Shown: piece after piece, positions 18,245 through 26,881 of the stretch
Numbering within the stretch: position 1 is the stretch's first letter
Layout of the letters: every line of letters begins with the position of its first letter
NCBI RefSeq assembly: GCF_002216065.1
Contig: NZ_CP022282.1
Span: 2,728,001 to 2,792,000, forward strand
Length of the DNA stretch: 64,000 nucleotides
DNA from: Chryseobacterium sp. T16E-39
GTDB lineage: Bacteria > Bacteroidota > Bacteroidia > Flavobacteriales > Weeksellaceae
Direction: 5' to 3'
Translations under genes and position numbers: made by a program
The notes under the pieces: generated by a model
Databases searched by the model: none
What the model saw: only the letters and a program-made list of their open reading frames with translations
What the model was told of the DNA's origin: nothing

Positions 18245-19606
18245 TTATTCTTTCATAATTTTCTCAGAAATGATCAAACCTTCATCATCTGTTACGCTTA
18301 AAATATAGGTTCCTGTTGGGATAGTTGTGATATTAACACGAACTGTTGACGTATCTTTCATCTCAAATTTCACAGGAATTAACCTGCCAGCTCCGTCATA
18401 CAACACCACTTTAACATTCTTTGAAAAATCCTGTTTTCCTTTGATGTAAAATTCATTCTCTGCCGGATTAGGATATATTCCAAATCTTCTTTCTTCAGCC
18501 TTAATATCAGACATTTTCAATGAAGATTTATTCAGTTTCCAGGTTACTGTAGCAAAATGAACAGTACTGTGACTATTGACTTTTATTAATGAGCTATTAT
18601 CGGTTACTGAAAAGATCAGCGTATTAAGTCCGCTTGCTAACTGGCTTGGAGAAACAGTTAATGTATTACTTGTTGAAGAAAGAGCAGTTCCATTAAGTTT
18701 CCATGAGTTGACTAATGTATTAGGTATTGGCAACACTTCGTTTACAGTAAATGTGATGGCTGCGTTACCATTTAAATTACTGCTATTGGCCGGAGTGTAA
18801 GAATCAATTGGTGACACCAATGAATGTATTCTCTCAATAATTGCTTCTTTACAAACGGAGCAGAACTGTCTGTCAAGATATCTCATTTCACAGTTTTGAT
18901 GTGGACGATACCATGAAGGGCTTTCAGTATAAGGATACACTCCTACACTATTCAAGCCTACCCAATTTTTCCATTTCACTGTAGCTGTATTGGAGTTCTG
19001 TGTTTTATTAGGAGACTCCCCTGTACCTGCAAACCAATATTCATCAGCAAGTTTACCAAAAGAATGTCCCAACTCATGCACGACAATTTCATTAGCCGCA
19101 TTATTTAAAGATGCAAATGCATAAGTTCCCCCGCAACCACCATATTCTGTAGAATTTCCGAGAACATAGGTAATATCATAATCCGGTACGTTTGCTGCTA
19201 AAACCTGTCCTACGGTATTGGTAGAATTACTGTAAATACATCGGTGGACCCCAAAATCAAAAGAAGATCCCAAATAATTCGTAGGATTAGAAACAGGAAT
19301 TACAGGCTCAGTCACATCGGTTGCCGTTCCCGGATGTTTCACACCGGTTTGCGTTGAAACAACTTTTACCGCATAAGCGTTAAAGTAATTTTTGTATTCT
19401 GTATAAGGACTTTTAGTAAAAAGATAGTTGATGGTGGATTGCGCTGAGGTAACAAAATTATTCTGTTGCGCCGAAGTAAACCCATCCCCTAAAACCGCAA
19501 TATTGATCCGGTTGGCATTCGGTCCGTTATTTAGGAGAGATACAGTCTGAAAAGTCTGCGAAAAGCAGAACGAACTAATCAATAAGAGAAATAAAGTTTT
19601 TTTCAT
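18245..19606 (-). CDS. M64 family metalloprotease with T9SS type A signal
   Basis: A 453-residue secreted zinc protease. It has a signal peptide (to ~residue 17), the M64 (IgA-peptidase-type) start 'NINAVLGDGF'-like segment (here RINIAVLGDGFTSAQQ), and the zinc site H177-E-L-G-H181 followed by 'SFGKLADEYW', whose Asp completes the HExxHxxGxxD motif. An Ig-like domain spans ~280-355. The last ~75 residues ('FGIYPNPAENEFYI' to 'TYILSVTDD') are a type A T9SS sorting domain, so the protein should be exported to the surface or medium. It lies 2 bases after the small secreted gene at 19609, which suggests a functional pair. A terminator follows. Confidence 0.9.
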   Translation of the reverse strand: MKKTLFLLLISSFCFSQTFQTVSLLNNGPNANRINIAVLGDGFTSAQQNNFVTSAQSTINYLFTKSPYTEYKNYFNAYAVKVVSTQTGVKHPGTATDVTEPVIPVSNPTNYLGSSFDFGVHRCIYSNSTNTVGQVLAANVPDYDITYVLGNSTEYGGCGGTYAFASLNNAANEIVVHELGHSFGKLADEYWFAGTGESPNKTQNSNTATVKWKNWVGLNSVGVYPYTESPSWYRPHQNCEMRYLDRQFCSVCKEAIIERIHSLVSPIDSYTPANSSNLNGNAAITFTVNEVLPIPNTLVNSWKLNGTALSSTSNTLTVSPSQLASGLNTLIFSVTDNSSLIKVNSHSTVHFATVTWKLNKSSLKMSDIKAEERRFGIYPNPAENEFYIKGKQDFSKNVKVVLYDGAGRLIPVKFEMKDTSTVRVNITTIPTGTYILSVTDDEGLIISEKIMKE

Positions 19607-19608
19607 GG

Positions 19609-20106
19609 CTATAGTTTTTGGTTAAATAATAATTGATTTCCGGCAGTGGTAATTTTTTCTACCTTCACCACCTGGATTTCTGCGGAATGCGAATACCGAA
19701 CACTGAACTCAGCATTCTCCGTAGAAACTTTGTGCCTGCTGATCCCTTCTTTGTCAAAGCTTTCGAGGTTTTGATTTAATGGATCTTCTACAATCTGTTT
19801 TACAAATTCTTTTCCGTTGGAATCAGTAAGAGAAACTATAAAATCTCCGACACCTCCGGAATTTCTATCAAAAGTAGGTGTTGATTTAAGTTTTCCATCA
19901 GTGATTTTCTTTGACTCTAAAGTAATTTTCTCCAGACCGGATTTGGTCTTTTCCACTTTAAAAAACAGGTAACCAATCTGGTTATTGTCCTTTGAGGAAT
20001 TTTCAATCTTAAGCGATCCCCCAGGACTTAAGTCTTTAATTTGCAGAAAGCTACAAAAAACAAATACTGGAACAATAAAAAGGTTTAATAAGTTTTTCAT
20101 AATCAA
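19609..20106 (-). CDS. Small secreted protein paired with the M64 protease
   Basis: A 165-residue protein with a hydrophobic N-terminal leader ending near residue 20 (FVFCSFLQ); the start may instead be the second ATG at 20100 (MKNLLNLF). The rest is charged and beta-rich ('SLKIENSSKDNNQIGYLFFKVEK', split by polar turns) with no motif I recognise. The stop is only two bases before the M64 ATG, so the pair is one transcriptional unit with this gene first. Possible roles are a chaperone, inhibitor or accessory factor of the protease; that is inference from position only. Confidence 0.6.
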   Translation of the reverse strand: MIMKNLLNLFIVPVFVFCSFLQIKDLSPGGSLKIENSSKDNNQIGYLFFKVEKTKSGLEKITLESKKITDGKLKSTPTFDRNSGGVGDFIVSLTDSNGKEFVKQIVEDPLNQNLESFDKEGISRHKVSTENAEFSVRYSHSAEIQVVKVEKITTAGNQLLFNQKL

Positions 20107-20189
20107 TTTTTGATGAAGTTAAGAAGATTTCACTTAAAATAGATTTATTTTTATTATTTTTTTTACTCAGGAAAAAATTCAGAAAGTCA

Positions 20190-20197
20190 TATCTTTG
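20190..20197 (+). promoter_or_regulatory. -7 box for ruvC
   Basis: TATCTTTG exactly fits TAnnTTTG and ends only 5 bases before the ruvC ATG at 20203, so the start of transcription should coincide with, or lie within a few bases of, the start codon. This predicts a leaderless ruvC mRNA. Confidence 0.6.
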
Positions 20198-20202
20198 ACC
20201 CA

Positions 20203-20757
20203 ATGATTGCAGAAAAGATAATTTTAGGTATTGACCCGGGAACTGCCATAATGGGTTTTGGGATTATTTCCGTTAAAAAAGGTAAGATGGAAATGGTGTC
20301 CATCCATGAGCTTATTCTTAAAAAATATCCTAATCATGAAACGAAACTTAAATATATCTTTGATAAGACCTTGGCATTGATCGATGAGTACCATCCTGAT
20401 GAAGTCGCTCTTGAAGCCCCCTTCTTTGGAAAGAATGTTCAAAGTATGCTAAAGCTGGGTCGTGCACAGGGTGTTGCCATGGCTGCAAGCCTCCATAGAA
20501 ACATTCCAATTACAGAATATTCCCCGAAAAAAATAAAAATGGCAATTACCGGGAACGGAAATGCCAGTAAAGAGCAGGTGGCAGGAATGCTTCAAAATCT
20601 TTTAAAGCTGAAAGAATTTCCCACCAAGTATCTTGATGCATCTGACGGTCTTGCCGTAGCTGTCTGTCATCATTTTAATTCCGGAACTATTACAGATACT
20701 AAATCATATTCCGGTTGGGAGAGTTTTTTAAAACAAAACCCTGATCGGCTAAAATAA
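20203..20757 (+). CDS. ruvC: Holliday junction resolvase RuvC
   Basis: A 184-residue endonuclease of the RNase H fold that resolves Holliday junctions in recombination and repair, acting with RuvAB. Acidic catalytic positions are visible in 'LGIDPGTAIMGFGI' (Asp11), 'ALEAPFFGKN' and the C-terminal 'LDASDGLAVAVCHHF' (DxxDG). 'GRAQGVAMAAS' and 'EYSPKKIKMAITGNGNASK' are typical. Length is normal. It is monocistronic on the plus strand between two minus-strand secreted protein genes. The start ATG is fixed by a -7 box immediately upstream. Confidence 0.96.
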   Translation: MIAEKIILGIDPGTAIMGFGIISVKKGKMEMVSIHELILKKYPNHETKLKYIFDKTLALIDEYHPDEVALEAPFFGKNVQSMLKLGRAQGVAMAASLHRNIPITEYSPKKIKMAITGNGNASKEQVAGMLQNLLKLKEFPTKYLDASDGLAVAVCHHFNSGTITDTKSYSGWESFLKQNPDRLK

Positions 20758-20764
20758 TCAACAA

Positions 20765-21214
20765 TTATTGTCTTTCATAAATATCTTCTATATCAGTAAC
20801 TTTTCCAAACATGATATCACTATACATAATGGAAAATTTATTCTTTGAAATAATTTTAAATTGTTTACTCTCCTTCAGGTCTCCATCCATATATTGAAGG
20901 GAGCTTCCTTTTATGGTAAGCAAATTCCGTCTTGACGAGCTTTTTATTTCGCAGTTTTCACCACTTACAAAGTTCTTAGTGAAAAACATATTTTCTTTTT
21001 CTTTCTCAAACAACAAAGTATATTGCTTCATACATTTCTTAAGCGGGTATTCTTTGTTTACTTCGCCATCTTTGTATGTTTCCCCAATGAACTTCCATTT
21101 TCCTACAAAATAATCTTTTTCATTTTGTGGATCCTGAATTTTCACTGTTTGAGATTGTGACTGGCAGTTCAAAACGAAACCACAACATAGCATAAAAACG
21201 AATATCTTCATCAT
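20765..21214 (-). CDS. Lipocalin-like small lipoprotein
   Basis: A 149-residue protein with a lipoprotein-type leader ('CCGFVLNC', lipobox Cys near residue 17; start may also be the second ATG at 21211). The mature part opens with 'FVGKWKFIGETYKDG', the pattern of small lipocalin-like (calycin) proteins in Bacteroidota, followed by short antiparallel strands and two Cys that could pair. It is probably a periplasmic or outer-membrane-facing binding protein of unknown ligand. It is a single gene, its 3' end facing ruvC with a 7-base gap. Confidence 0.6.
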   Translation of the reverse strand: MMKIFVFMLCCGFVLNCQSQSQTVKIQDPQNEKDYFVGKWKFIGETYKDGEVNKEYPLKKCMKQYTLLFEKEKENMFFTKNFVSGENCEIKSSSRRNLLTIKGSSLQYMDGDLKESKQFKIISKNKFSIMYSDIMFGKVTDIEDIYERQ

Positions 21215-21239
21215 TCCAATATCTTTTAAGTTAAAATAA

Positions 21240-21263
21240 AAAAGCCCTTAAAAAAGGGCTTTT
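21240..21263 (-). terminator. Terminator after the M43 protease gene
   Basis: AAAAGCCCTT and AAGGGCTTTT form a 10-bp stem with a 4-base A loop, immediately downstream of the minus-strand M43 gene stop at 21271. Confidence 0.8.
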
Positions 21264-21270
21264 AATATGA

Positions 21271-23184
21271 TTAGTTATTTACGAATTTCTTCGATTCTTT
21301 TTTATCAGAGTAGTTGATAATGTATACTCCTTTTGGTAATGTCTGGTCGATTTGAACCACATTCGTCTTAGAAGTACCTTTTTGCAATATCTTTCCACTC
21401 ATATCGTAAATCTGGTAATCTCCAAATGCAGCATTCTTCCCTCCAACAAGTTGAAGTTTATTATCAGCCTTAGTGTACACGATCTTAGCATCAGAACTTT
21501 CTTTTACCTCAGATGTTCCTAATGCACTTACAATTCTTACAGCATAGTCTTCCATCTGACCATATTGTACTTGAGAACAAGCTGTAAAATCAGGAAGGTT
21601 TGTAGAAGAATACGTTGCCGCATCTACACCAACTCTCATTCTCAGATAAACATTCTTTACCGCAGTAGCCGGCACAGTAATATTATTGGTAACCGTTATC
21701 GAAGCTCCCGAAGCTAAAGGATTAGTAGATGTATTATTAACTACCAATTCAGAATCTTCAAAAGAACCATTGTTATTATAATCGATCCAAACTTTTGTCT
21801 TGAACTTTTCAGCCTGACCAAATCCATTTAAATAAGTTACTTTCAATGGAGTACTTGTTGTAGAAGAAAGATCAGTATAGTAAGCTGGTCTTATACATGT
21901 CGCTGTAGAATAATCAGCATAATAAATTGGGTTTGCCTCATCAGAATCATACCCGTTACTCATACTGTTTATATCTGCAAAATTAACCTTGTAAGGCCCA
22001 ATTGCAAAATTGTTATTCGCAGGATGTGCTGTACCTGCTGGATTACACTGTGCTGCAACTATCGTTACAGGTGAAGGAATGACAACTGATGGATCTTTAC
22101 CTGCCGTTGAATTAAGTAAGTTCTTTCTATATTCCATCATCAGTAAAACAGCACGATCTCTCTGACCAGCAGTAAACTTGCGATTCGTATTGCTATAATT
22201 CATGATGTTATATTGTACTCCCTGATAATTTTGGTTAGTACAAGGATTTATTTCAGAATTGGATGGTGCAGGGAATTGAGAATATGCAGCTCCAGATCTC
22301 TCTGTATCACAAATTCTATCATCATCCACTGTACAATCACCTGTAGTAGCAGGGCAATAACCCGGTGCACCACTCTGAATCGTATAATCAGCATTTCCAA
22401 AAGTGTGATATAATCCAAAAGCATGTCCAAGCTCATGAGTCAATGTAGTATCATTTTGATTTTTCACAGTTGCCACTTTCATAAAACTCTCATAATCGTA
22501 ATCATAAGAATTCGGGAACTTTGCATACCCCATCAAACCATAAGATAACTGCTGTTGACCATCAAAACCAATAACAACATAAATATTAAAATATGAGTTT
22601 TCTGGCCAGTGATGTGCCAATTCATTTTTAATTTGATAATCAGCTACACCATTTGAACTCTGCATTTTCACTCCTCTTGTATCATAAGACGGAAGAGTAC
22701 TTCCATTATATCTTATAATACCGGTCGTTGGTTCGCAGGTTGGTGATCTTTTAGCCAATACAAGCTTAAAAGGAATCACATTTCCTCCATCTGGTCCATT
22801 ACCTTCTGCATAGAAACCATTTCCATAGGTTGTTGCATACATTTTATTAGCTCTGTCAAGCCAATTAATAATCTCCTGATCAGTAAGATGCAAGTTAGCG
22901 TTAGCAGTAGCCTGAGATTCAATAACATGTACTACAACAGGAATTTCGTAAATCTGACCTGTATAAAGTCCATTCCATGCAGTCGTTGCACCTGATTTAT
23001 TAAGGAAAGATTGTTTATTCATAGAAGCTAATCTGGCTTCCATTTCTTCCCTATTTTTTTTCAATTGAGGGTTTCTGGCATCCATTTGTGACATGATTTG
23101 GTCAAAACCACAAATATTTTGCACATTTTGAGAAAATACACTAACACCAAGCATCAGTGCAAAACATAGAACAATTCTCTTCAT
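21271..23184 (-). CDS. M43 pappalysin-type metalloprotease with T9SS type A signal
   Basis: A 637-residue secreted zinc protease. After the signal peptide (~residue 19) comes a pro-region; the zinc motif is H250-E-L-G-H254-AFGLY-H260 (HExxHxxGxxH), with the Met-turn in 'YNIMNYS' that characterises the M43/metzincin group. The Cys-containing insert 'GYCPATTGDCTVDDDRICDT' lies between them. A GEVED-type domain ('VWIDYNNNGSFEDSELV') covers ~residues 420-550. The last ~75 residues are a type A T9SS sorting domain ending KKFVNN. It should act outside the cell on protein substrates. It is a single gene with its own -7 box at 23214-23221 and a terminator. Confidence 0.92.
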   Translation of the reverse strand: MKRIVLCFALMLGVSVFSQNVQNICGFDQIMSQMDARNPQLKKNREEMEARLASMNKQSFLNKSGATTAWNGLYTGQIYEIPVVVHVIESQATANANLHLTDQEIINWLDRANKMYATTYGNGFYAEGNGPDGGNVIPFKLVLAKRSPTCEPTTGIIRYNGSTLPSYDTRGVKMQSSNGVADYQIKNELAHHWPENSYFNIYVVIGFDGQQQLSYGLMGYAKFPNSYDYDYESFMKVATVKNQNDTTLTHELGHAFGLYHTFGNADYTIQSGAPGYCPATTGDCTVDDDRICDTERSGAAYSQFPAPSNSEINPCTNQNYQGVQYNIMNYSNTNRKFTAGQRDRAVLLMMEYRKNLLNSTAGKDPSVVIPSPVTIVAAQCNPAGTAHPANNNFAIGPYKVNFADINSMSNGYDSDEANPIYYADYSTATCIRPAYYTDLSSTTSTPLKVTYLNGFGQAEKFKTKVWIDYNNNGSFEDSELVVNNTSTNPLASGASITVTNNITVPATAVKNVYLRMRVGVDAATYSSTNLPDFTACSQVQYGQMEDYAVRIVSALGTSEVKESSDAKIVYTKADNKLQLVGGKNAAFGDYQIYDMSGKILQKGTSKTNVVQIDQTLPKGVYIINYSDKKESKKFVNN

Positions 23185-23213
23185 ATTATACTATTTTTTT
23201 AATTTATTCGATG

Positions 23214-23221
23214 CAAAACTA
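23214..23221 (-). promoter_or_regulatory. -7 box for the M43 protease gene
   Basis: On the minus strand this reads TAGTTTTG, an exact TAnnTTTG match, 29 bases upstream of the ATG at 23184. No -33 TTG at the usual distance was seen. Confidence 0.5.
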
Positions 23222-23388
23222 TCAATTATTTTAAAAAATCAGTAAATAATATTCAATTATCTTTAAGAAATTTATTATGTTAATCCAAAAAAACAATAAA
23301 CAACTGATATACAGATATATAATTAAAAATATTAATTATACTTGGTAAAACATAATACTATCTTTAACATTGGTATGGTTTTTAGTAT

Positions 23389-23396
23389 TACTTTTG
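23389..23396 (+). promoter_or_regulatory. -7 box for the DUF4407 gene
   Basis: TACTTTTG fits TAnnTTTG, with a TTG 16 bases upstream (slightly under the usual 17-23). It lies downstream of an in-frame ATG at 23370 and 15 bases before the ATG at 23412, so it favours the later start. Confidence 0.5.
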
Positions 23397-23411
23397 TATA
23401 AATTTTCGATA

Positions 23412-24482
23412 ATGAAAAATCAACAACAAACTATAAATCAGACGAATCATAAAATAAATTGGTTCCAGAAGTTCCTGATGGTATGCTCCGGAGGAAACAT
23501 CCATATTTTAAGGAAAACACCAAGCGAATGGAATAAATTTTCCGGGATTGGTGGTATTGTTTTATTTACCGCTGTTTTTGCGACCCTGTCTGCAGGATAT
23601 GCCATGTATACCGTCTTTGATAATGTCTGGACATCCGTAGGGTTTGGGATTCTTTGGGGGTTAATGATCTTTAACCTGGATAGGTATATTGTCTCTTCTA
23701 TTAAAAAAACAGGAACCTGGTGGAATCAGATCTTAATGGCCATACCTCGTTTGGTTCTGGCTACTTTTTTAGGAATTATTATCTCAAAACCTTTAGAACT
23801 TAAAATTTTCGAAAAAGAAGTAAACAAGCAATTGAATACGATTATTCAGCGAAATAAAAAACAGCTTCAGGGTGAGATGAGTGGAAGAATTCTTCAACAA
23901 AGCGGACCTTTTGAAACCGAGAAGAAACAAATTTCAGAAAAGATCGCTCAATATCAGAAATCATACGATTCGGCTTCTGTAGAGCTGGAAAAAGAAATTT
24001 TAGGAAAACAATCAGGTTTAACAAGTGGAAAAGTAGGTTTCGGATCAAACGCCAAAAGAAAACAGGAACTTAAAGAACAAAGAAGACAGGACTTAGAAAC
24101 CTATCAAAAACAGGCAGCTCCAAGGTTAGAATACCTGGATAAAGAAATTTCAAAAGTCTACACCAACTTAGAAACTGAAAGAAAATCCACTGAGACCTTT
24201 GAAGATAAATTCAATGGATTTGCAGCACGATTACAGGCCTTGGACGAATTAGGAAAAAATTCAGCAATCATTGGTTTAGCCGCTACCTTTATTATGGGAC
24301 TTTTTATCTGTCTGGAAATCTCTCCGGTATTGGTGAAATTAATTTCTCACATAGGACCTTATGATCATCTATTGGAAAAAACGGAAAACGATTTTCGTTT
24401 GTATTCAAAGGAAAAGATTGAAAAAGGAAATGCATTGACCGATTATAGAATTGATGACTTTAAAGAGAACCTGAATAAGTAA
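23412..24482 (+). CDS. DUF4407 domain membrane protein
   Basis: A 356-residue membrane protein of the DUF4407 family. After a polar Gln/Asn-rich N-terminus come 'FLMVCSGGNIHIL', two close hydrophobic helices (~residues 47-92), a third (~110-135), a long Lys/Glu/Gln-rich coiled-coil region (~140-285), and a final helix (~290-315) plus a cytoplasmic tail. Function is unknown; the shape suggests a membrane anchor with a large soluble coil. An upstream in-frame ATG at 23370 would add 14 hydrophobic residues, but the -7 box at 23389 lies inside that extension, so 23412 is preferred. A terminator follows. Confidence 0.8.
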   Translation: MKNQQQTINQTNHKINWFQKFLMVCSGGNIHILRKTPSEWNKFSGIGGIVLFTAVFATLSAGYAMYTVFDNVWTSVGFGILWGLMIFNLDRYIVSSIKKTGTWWNQILMAIPRLVLATFLGIIISKPLELKIFEKEVNKQLNTIIQRNKKQLQGEMSGRILQQSGPFETEKKQISEKIAQYQKSYDSASVELEKEILGKQSGLTSGKVGFGSNAKRKQELKEQRRQDLETYQKQAAPRLEYLDKEISKVYTNLETERKSTETFEDKFNGFAARLQALDELGKNSAIIGLAATFIMGLFICLEISPVLVKLISHIGPYDHLLEKTENDFRLYSKEKIEKGNALTDYRIDDFKENLNK

Positions 24483-24502
24483 TTTAAAAATAAATATAAT
24501 GG

Positions 24503-24528
24503 AGACCTTTCACCAATCTGAAAGGTCT
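24503..24528 (+). terminator. Terminator after the DUF4407 gene
   Basis: AGACCTTTCA and TGAAAGGTCT form a 10-bp stem with a 6-base loop, followed by TTTTTAT. Confidence 0.85.
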
Positions 24529-24574
24529 TTTTTATAGCATAAAAATTTAATATTTGAGAAATGTTAAAAAAACA

Positions 24575-25240
24575 ATGAAAAAGAAAATAATCATTATAAT
24601 TTGCCTTGCTATCTTACTATTGATATTCCTATACTTCCGGTGTATTTATGGATGGTATGAGTTTAAATTTTATAAAGAAACTCCTAGAGAATATATTAGC
24701 AATACTATAGTAACCAAAAAGGACTATTCTACAGATAGCACAGCTATTGTTCATCAAATTAAAGGTTTTGTAAAAAATCATCAAGAATCTTTTTACTCCG
24801 AAGAAAATGACGGATCTACTCAAATAATATTGGACACAATTCTATACAGTCCAGATCACAAAAAAATTGCAGCTTTCATAATATCAAAAAATTCTACTAC
24901 TAAACAATTAATGCCGGATAAAAAAAATAAATGGTATTATAATGCCACATGCTATCTGGGTACAAAACAACAAAATTCTCTTATATTAAGTTGGATTGGT
25001 CCTAATTATACTTCTAATGATGTTGAAAGTATTTCAAAAAGAATAAGAAATTACTATTTAAAACAAAAATCCTCAAATACTCAAAATAATAAAGACAACT
25101 ATAATATTGATGATATTCGTTATTGGAGTAAAAGCATAGATTGGGAAAACCTAGAACACAACAGAAAAATGCAAAAAGATTTTGAGGAAGAAAAACTAAG
25201 GAATCCTGAAAATGTTTACGATCCAAATGATAAAAAATAA
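24575..25240 (+). CDS. Membrane-anchored hypothetical protein
   Basis: A 221-residue protein starting MKKKIIIIICLAILLLIFLYF, a single N-terminal membrane helix or uncleaved signal. The rest is hydrophilic, rich in Lys, Asn, Ser and Tyr, with two segments of beta character and a charged C-terminal coil ('EEEKLRNPENVYDPNDKK'). No family is recognised. The frame extends upstream to a TTG at 24554, but the hydrophobic N-terminus fits the ATG at 24575. It is AT-rich and Lys/Asn-rich compared with neighbouring genes, which may indicate a poorly conserved or recently acquired gene. Confidence 0.55.
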   Translation: MKKKIIIIICLAILLLIFLYFRCIYGWYEFKFYKETPREYISNTIVTKKDYSTDSTAIVHQIKGFVKNHQESFYSEENDGSTQIILDTILYSPDHKKIAAFIISKNSTTKQLMPDKKNKWYYNATCYLGTKQQNSLILSWIGPNYTSNDVESISKRIRNYYLKQKSSNTQNNKDNYNIDDIRYWSKSIDWENLEHNRKMQKDFEEEKLRNPENVYDPNDKK

Positions 25241-25374
25241 AAAGAATATGAAACTGCGAATACGCCTATGTAAATATTTATCATCAGTTTTTTGTTTGCC
25301 CGCTGCTTTTATTTTAAAAATATGTATAATATCCAGGCCATGTTAATAGGAATATTTTTTGCATCTTCTCTACC

Positions 25375-25572
25375 ATGCCCTCCTCAGTTGTACATAGTTA
25401 TGAATACTTTCCCAAAACTGAAATATTACGAATTGTATATCAGTCAGGGGCGGTTTATGACTATCTGAAGGTACCCCCAATCATCGTTGACCAATTCAAA
25501 GCCTTCACCTCTAAGGGAACATTTCTCAATAAGGTTATCAAGAAGAAATTTAAGTATATTAAAATAAAATAG
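25375..25572 (+). CDS. KTSC domain protein
   Basis: A 65-residue protein matching the KTSC domain: 'YEYFPKTEILRIVYQSGAVYDYLKVP' region, then 'FKAFTSKGTFLNKVIKKKFK' with the GxFxN motif. KTSC is a small domain of unproven function, often found alone or next to RNA-related enzymes, hence suggested to bind nucleic acid. The length covers the whole domain. It stands alone; about 130 bases upstream and 110 downstream contain nothing I can assign. Confidence 0.75.
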   Translation: MPSSVVHSYEYFPKTEILRIVYQSGAVYDYLKVPPIIVDQFKAFTSKGTFLNKVIKKKFKYIKIK

Positions 25573-25683
25573 TCTGGACTCATTTATTTTAACAATAATT
25601 TAAGTCATCATCAGCTACGAATTGATTTCTTATTCCTAATTTTAGTTGATCATTTAGATGCTTTAATAACCAATCACGAAAAT

Positions 25684-26148
25684 ATGATACTAGAACAAGG
25701 AACCCCAGCCCCGGATTTTGAACTTCACGCTACTCCTGATCAGAAATTAAAACGTTCTGATTTTTTAGGCAAGAACTTAATTTTAGTTTTTTATCCTGCA
25801 GACTGGAGTCCGGTTTGTGGTGATCAGGTGAGTTTATATAATGAAATGCTTTCCATTTTCCATAAATACAATGCCGATATACTGGGTATTTCTGTGGACA
25901 GTGCGTGGTGTCATGATGCTTTCATGGAAAACAGAAAGCTACATTTTCCTTTATTGGCAGATTTTAATCCTAAAGGAGAAGTTTCAAAAGCATATGGGGT
26001 TTACAATGAAGAAAACGGAACTTCAAAAAGAGCATTGTTTGTGATCGATCCCGAAGGAACGATCCAATGGAGTTATTTATCACCTGACGGAATCAATCCC
26101 GGAGCGGATGGAATCATTGATGCATTAGAAAATTTAAAACAAAAATAA
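25684..26148 (+). CDS. Peroxiredoxin (AhpC/TSA, BCP-like)
   Basis: A 154-residue thioredoxin-fold peroxidase. The N-terminal 'GTPAPDFELHATPDQKLKR' is the usual start. The peroxidatic Cys is C45 in 'YPADWSPVCGDQ'; the position usually occupied by Thr is Ser here (P-x2-S-x2-C). A second Cys (C76, SAWCHDAF) may be the resolving residue. It reduces hydrogen peroxide or organic peroxides with thiol electrons in the cytoplasm. The DsbA-like gene begins 5 bases after its stop, so the two form one operon, possibly passing thiol electrons. A -7 match upstream was not found. Confidence 0.88.
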   Translation: MILEQGTPAPDFELHATPDQKLKRSDFLGKNLILVFYPADWSPVCGDQVSLYNEMLSIFHKYNADILGISVDSAWCHDAFMENRKLHFPLLADFNPKGEVSKAYGVYNEENGTSKRALFVIDPEGTIQWSYLSPDGINPGADGIIDALENLKQK

Positions 26149-26153
26149 TATTT

Positions 26154-26672
26154 ATGTCCACTTTAAGAATTCCAATTGGTCCCAATGATCATGTACAGGG
26201 AAATCCGGAAACCGCAAGAATCGTTTTGGTTGAATATGGAGACTATCAGTGTCCTTATTGTGGCCATGCTTTCCCTCTTGTAAGACAATTTGTAAAGGAA
26301 AATCAAGATGACGTAGCTTTTGTTTTCAGGAACTTTCCGTTGACAGATGCTCATGAATATGCAATGGCAGCAGCAACCGTAGCCGAAGCTGCAGGGAAGC
26401 AGGGGAAATTCTGGGAGATGCATGACCTCATCTATGACAACCAGAATATATTAAACGAAGCATTGCTCAATGAATGTGTGAAAGTTCTGAAACTGGATGT
26501 GAATAAAATTGAAAACGAAATCAATACTGAAGAACTTCAAAATAAAATTGAAGCTGATTTTGAAGGTGGCGTTCGCAGTGGGGTAAATGGAACTCCATCA
26601 TTCTTTGTAAATGGACAAAAATGGGAAGACTATGACGGAACTTACGATTCCTTTATTGACCTAATTTCTTAG
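26154..26672 (+). CDS. DsbA-family thioredoxin-fold protein
   Basis: A 172-residue thioredoxin-like (DsbA/Thioredoxin_4) protein with active site C33-P-Y-C36 in 'VEYGDYQCPYCGHAFP' and a cis-Pro loop 'NGTPSFFVNG'. The helical insertion of DsbA relatives is present ('TVAEAAGKQGKFWEMHDLIY'). It has no signal peptide, unlike classical DsbA, so it may act in the cytoplasm as a disulfide oxidoreductase or glutathione-transferase-like enzyme. It is cotranscribed with the peroxiredoxin (5-base gap). A cysteine-rich peptide gene lies 209 bases downstream on the same strand, but has its own promoter. Confidence 0.88.
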   Translation: MSTLRIPIGPNDHVQGNPETARIVLVEYGDYQCPYCGHAFPLVRQFVKENQDDVAFVFRNFPLTDAHEYAMAAATVAEAAGKQGKFWEMHDLIYDNQNILNEALLNECVKVLKLDVNKIENEINTEELQNKIEADFEGGVRSGVNGTPSFFVNGQKWEDYDGTYDSFIDLIS

Positions 26673-26838
26673 TTTAACATTTATTTTTAATGGCTATCGA
26701 TCTCATTTTTAAGCTATCTTGATGAAAAATGTAGAGAATACTAAGCAGATCTCGATACATTTTTCTCCATTTCATTGCGAAAAACACTCGATCTGACGAC
26801 TGATATTCAAAGACAATTTACATTATTCAAAAAAAACA

Positions 26839-26846
26839 TACATTTG
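26839..26846 (+). promoter_or_regulatory. -7 box for the GG-leader peptide gene
   Basis: TACATTTG fits TAnnTTTG exactly, 35 bases before the ATG at 26882. It gives the small peptide gene its own promoter, separate from the peroxiredoxin-DsbA operon. Confidence 0.55.
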
Positions 26847-26881
26847 AAAAGTTCTACAGAATATAAAAACAATTAATTATT

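Noticed and set aside
23370..23411. N-terminal extension of the DUF4407 protein (ATG at 23370)
   Set aside because: The -7 box at 23389 lies inside it, and the extension adds an unusual hydrophobic segment.
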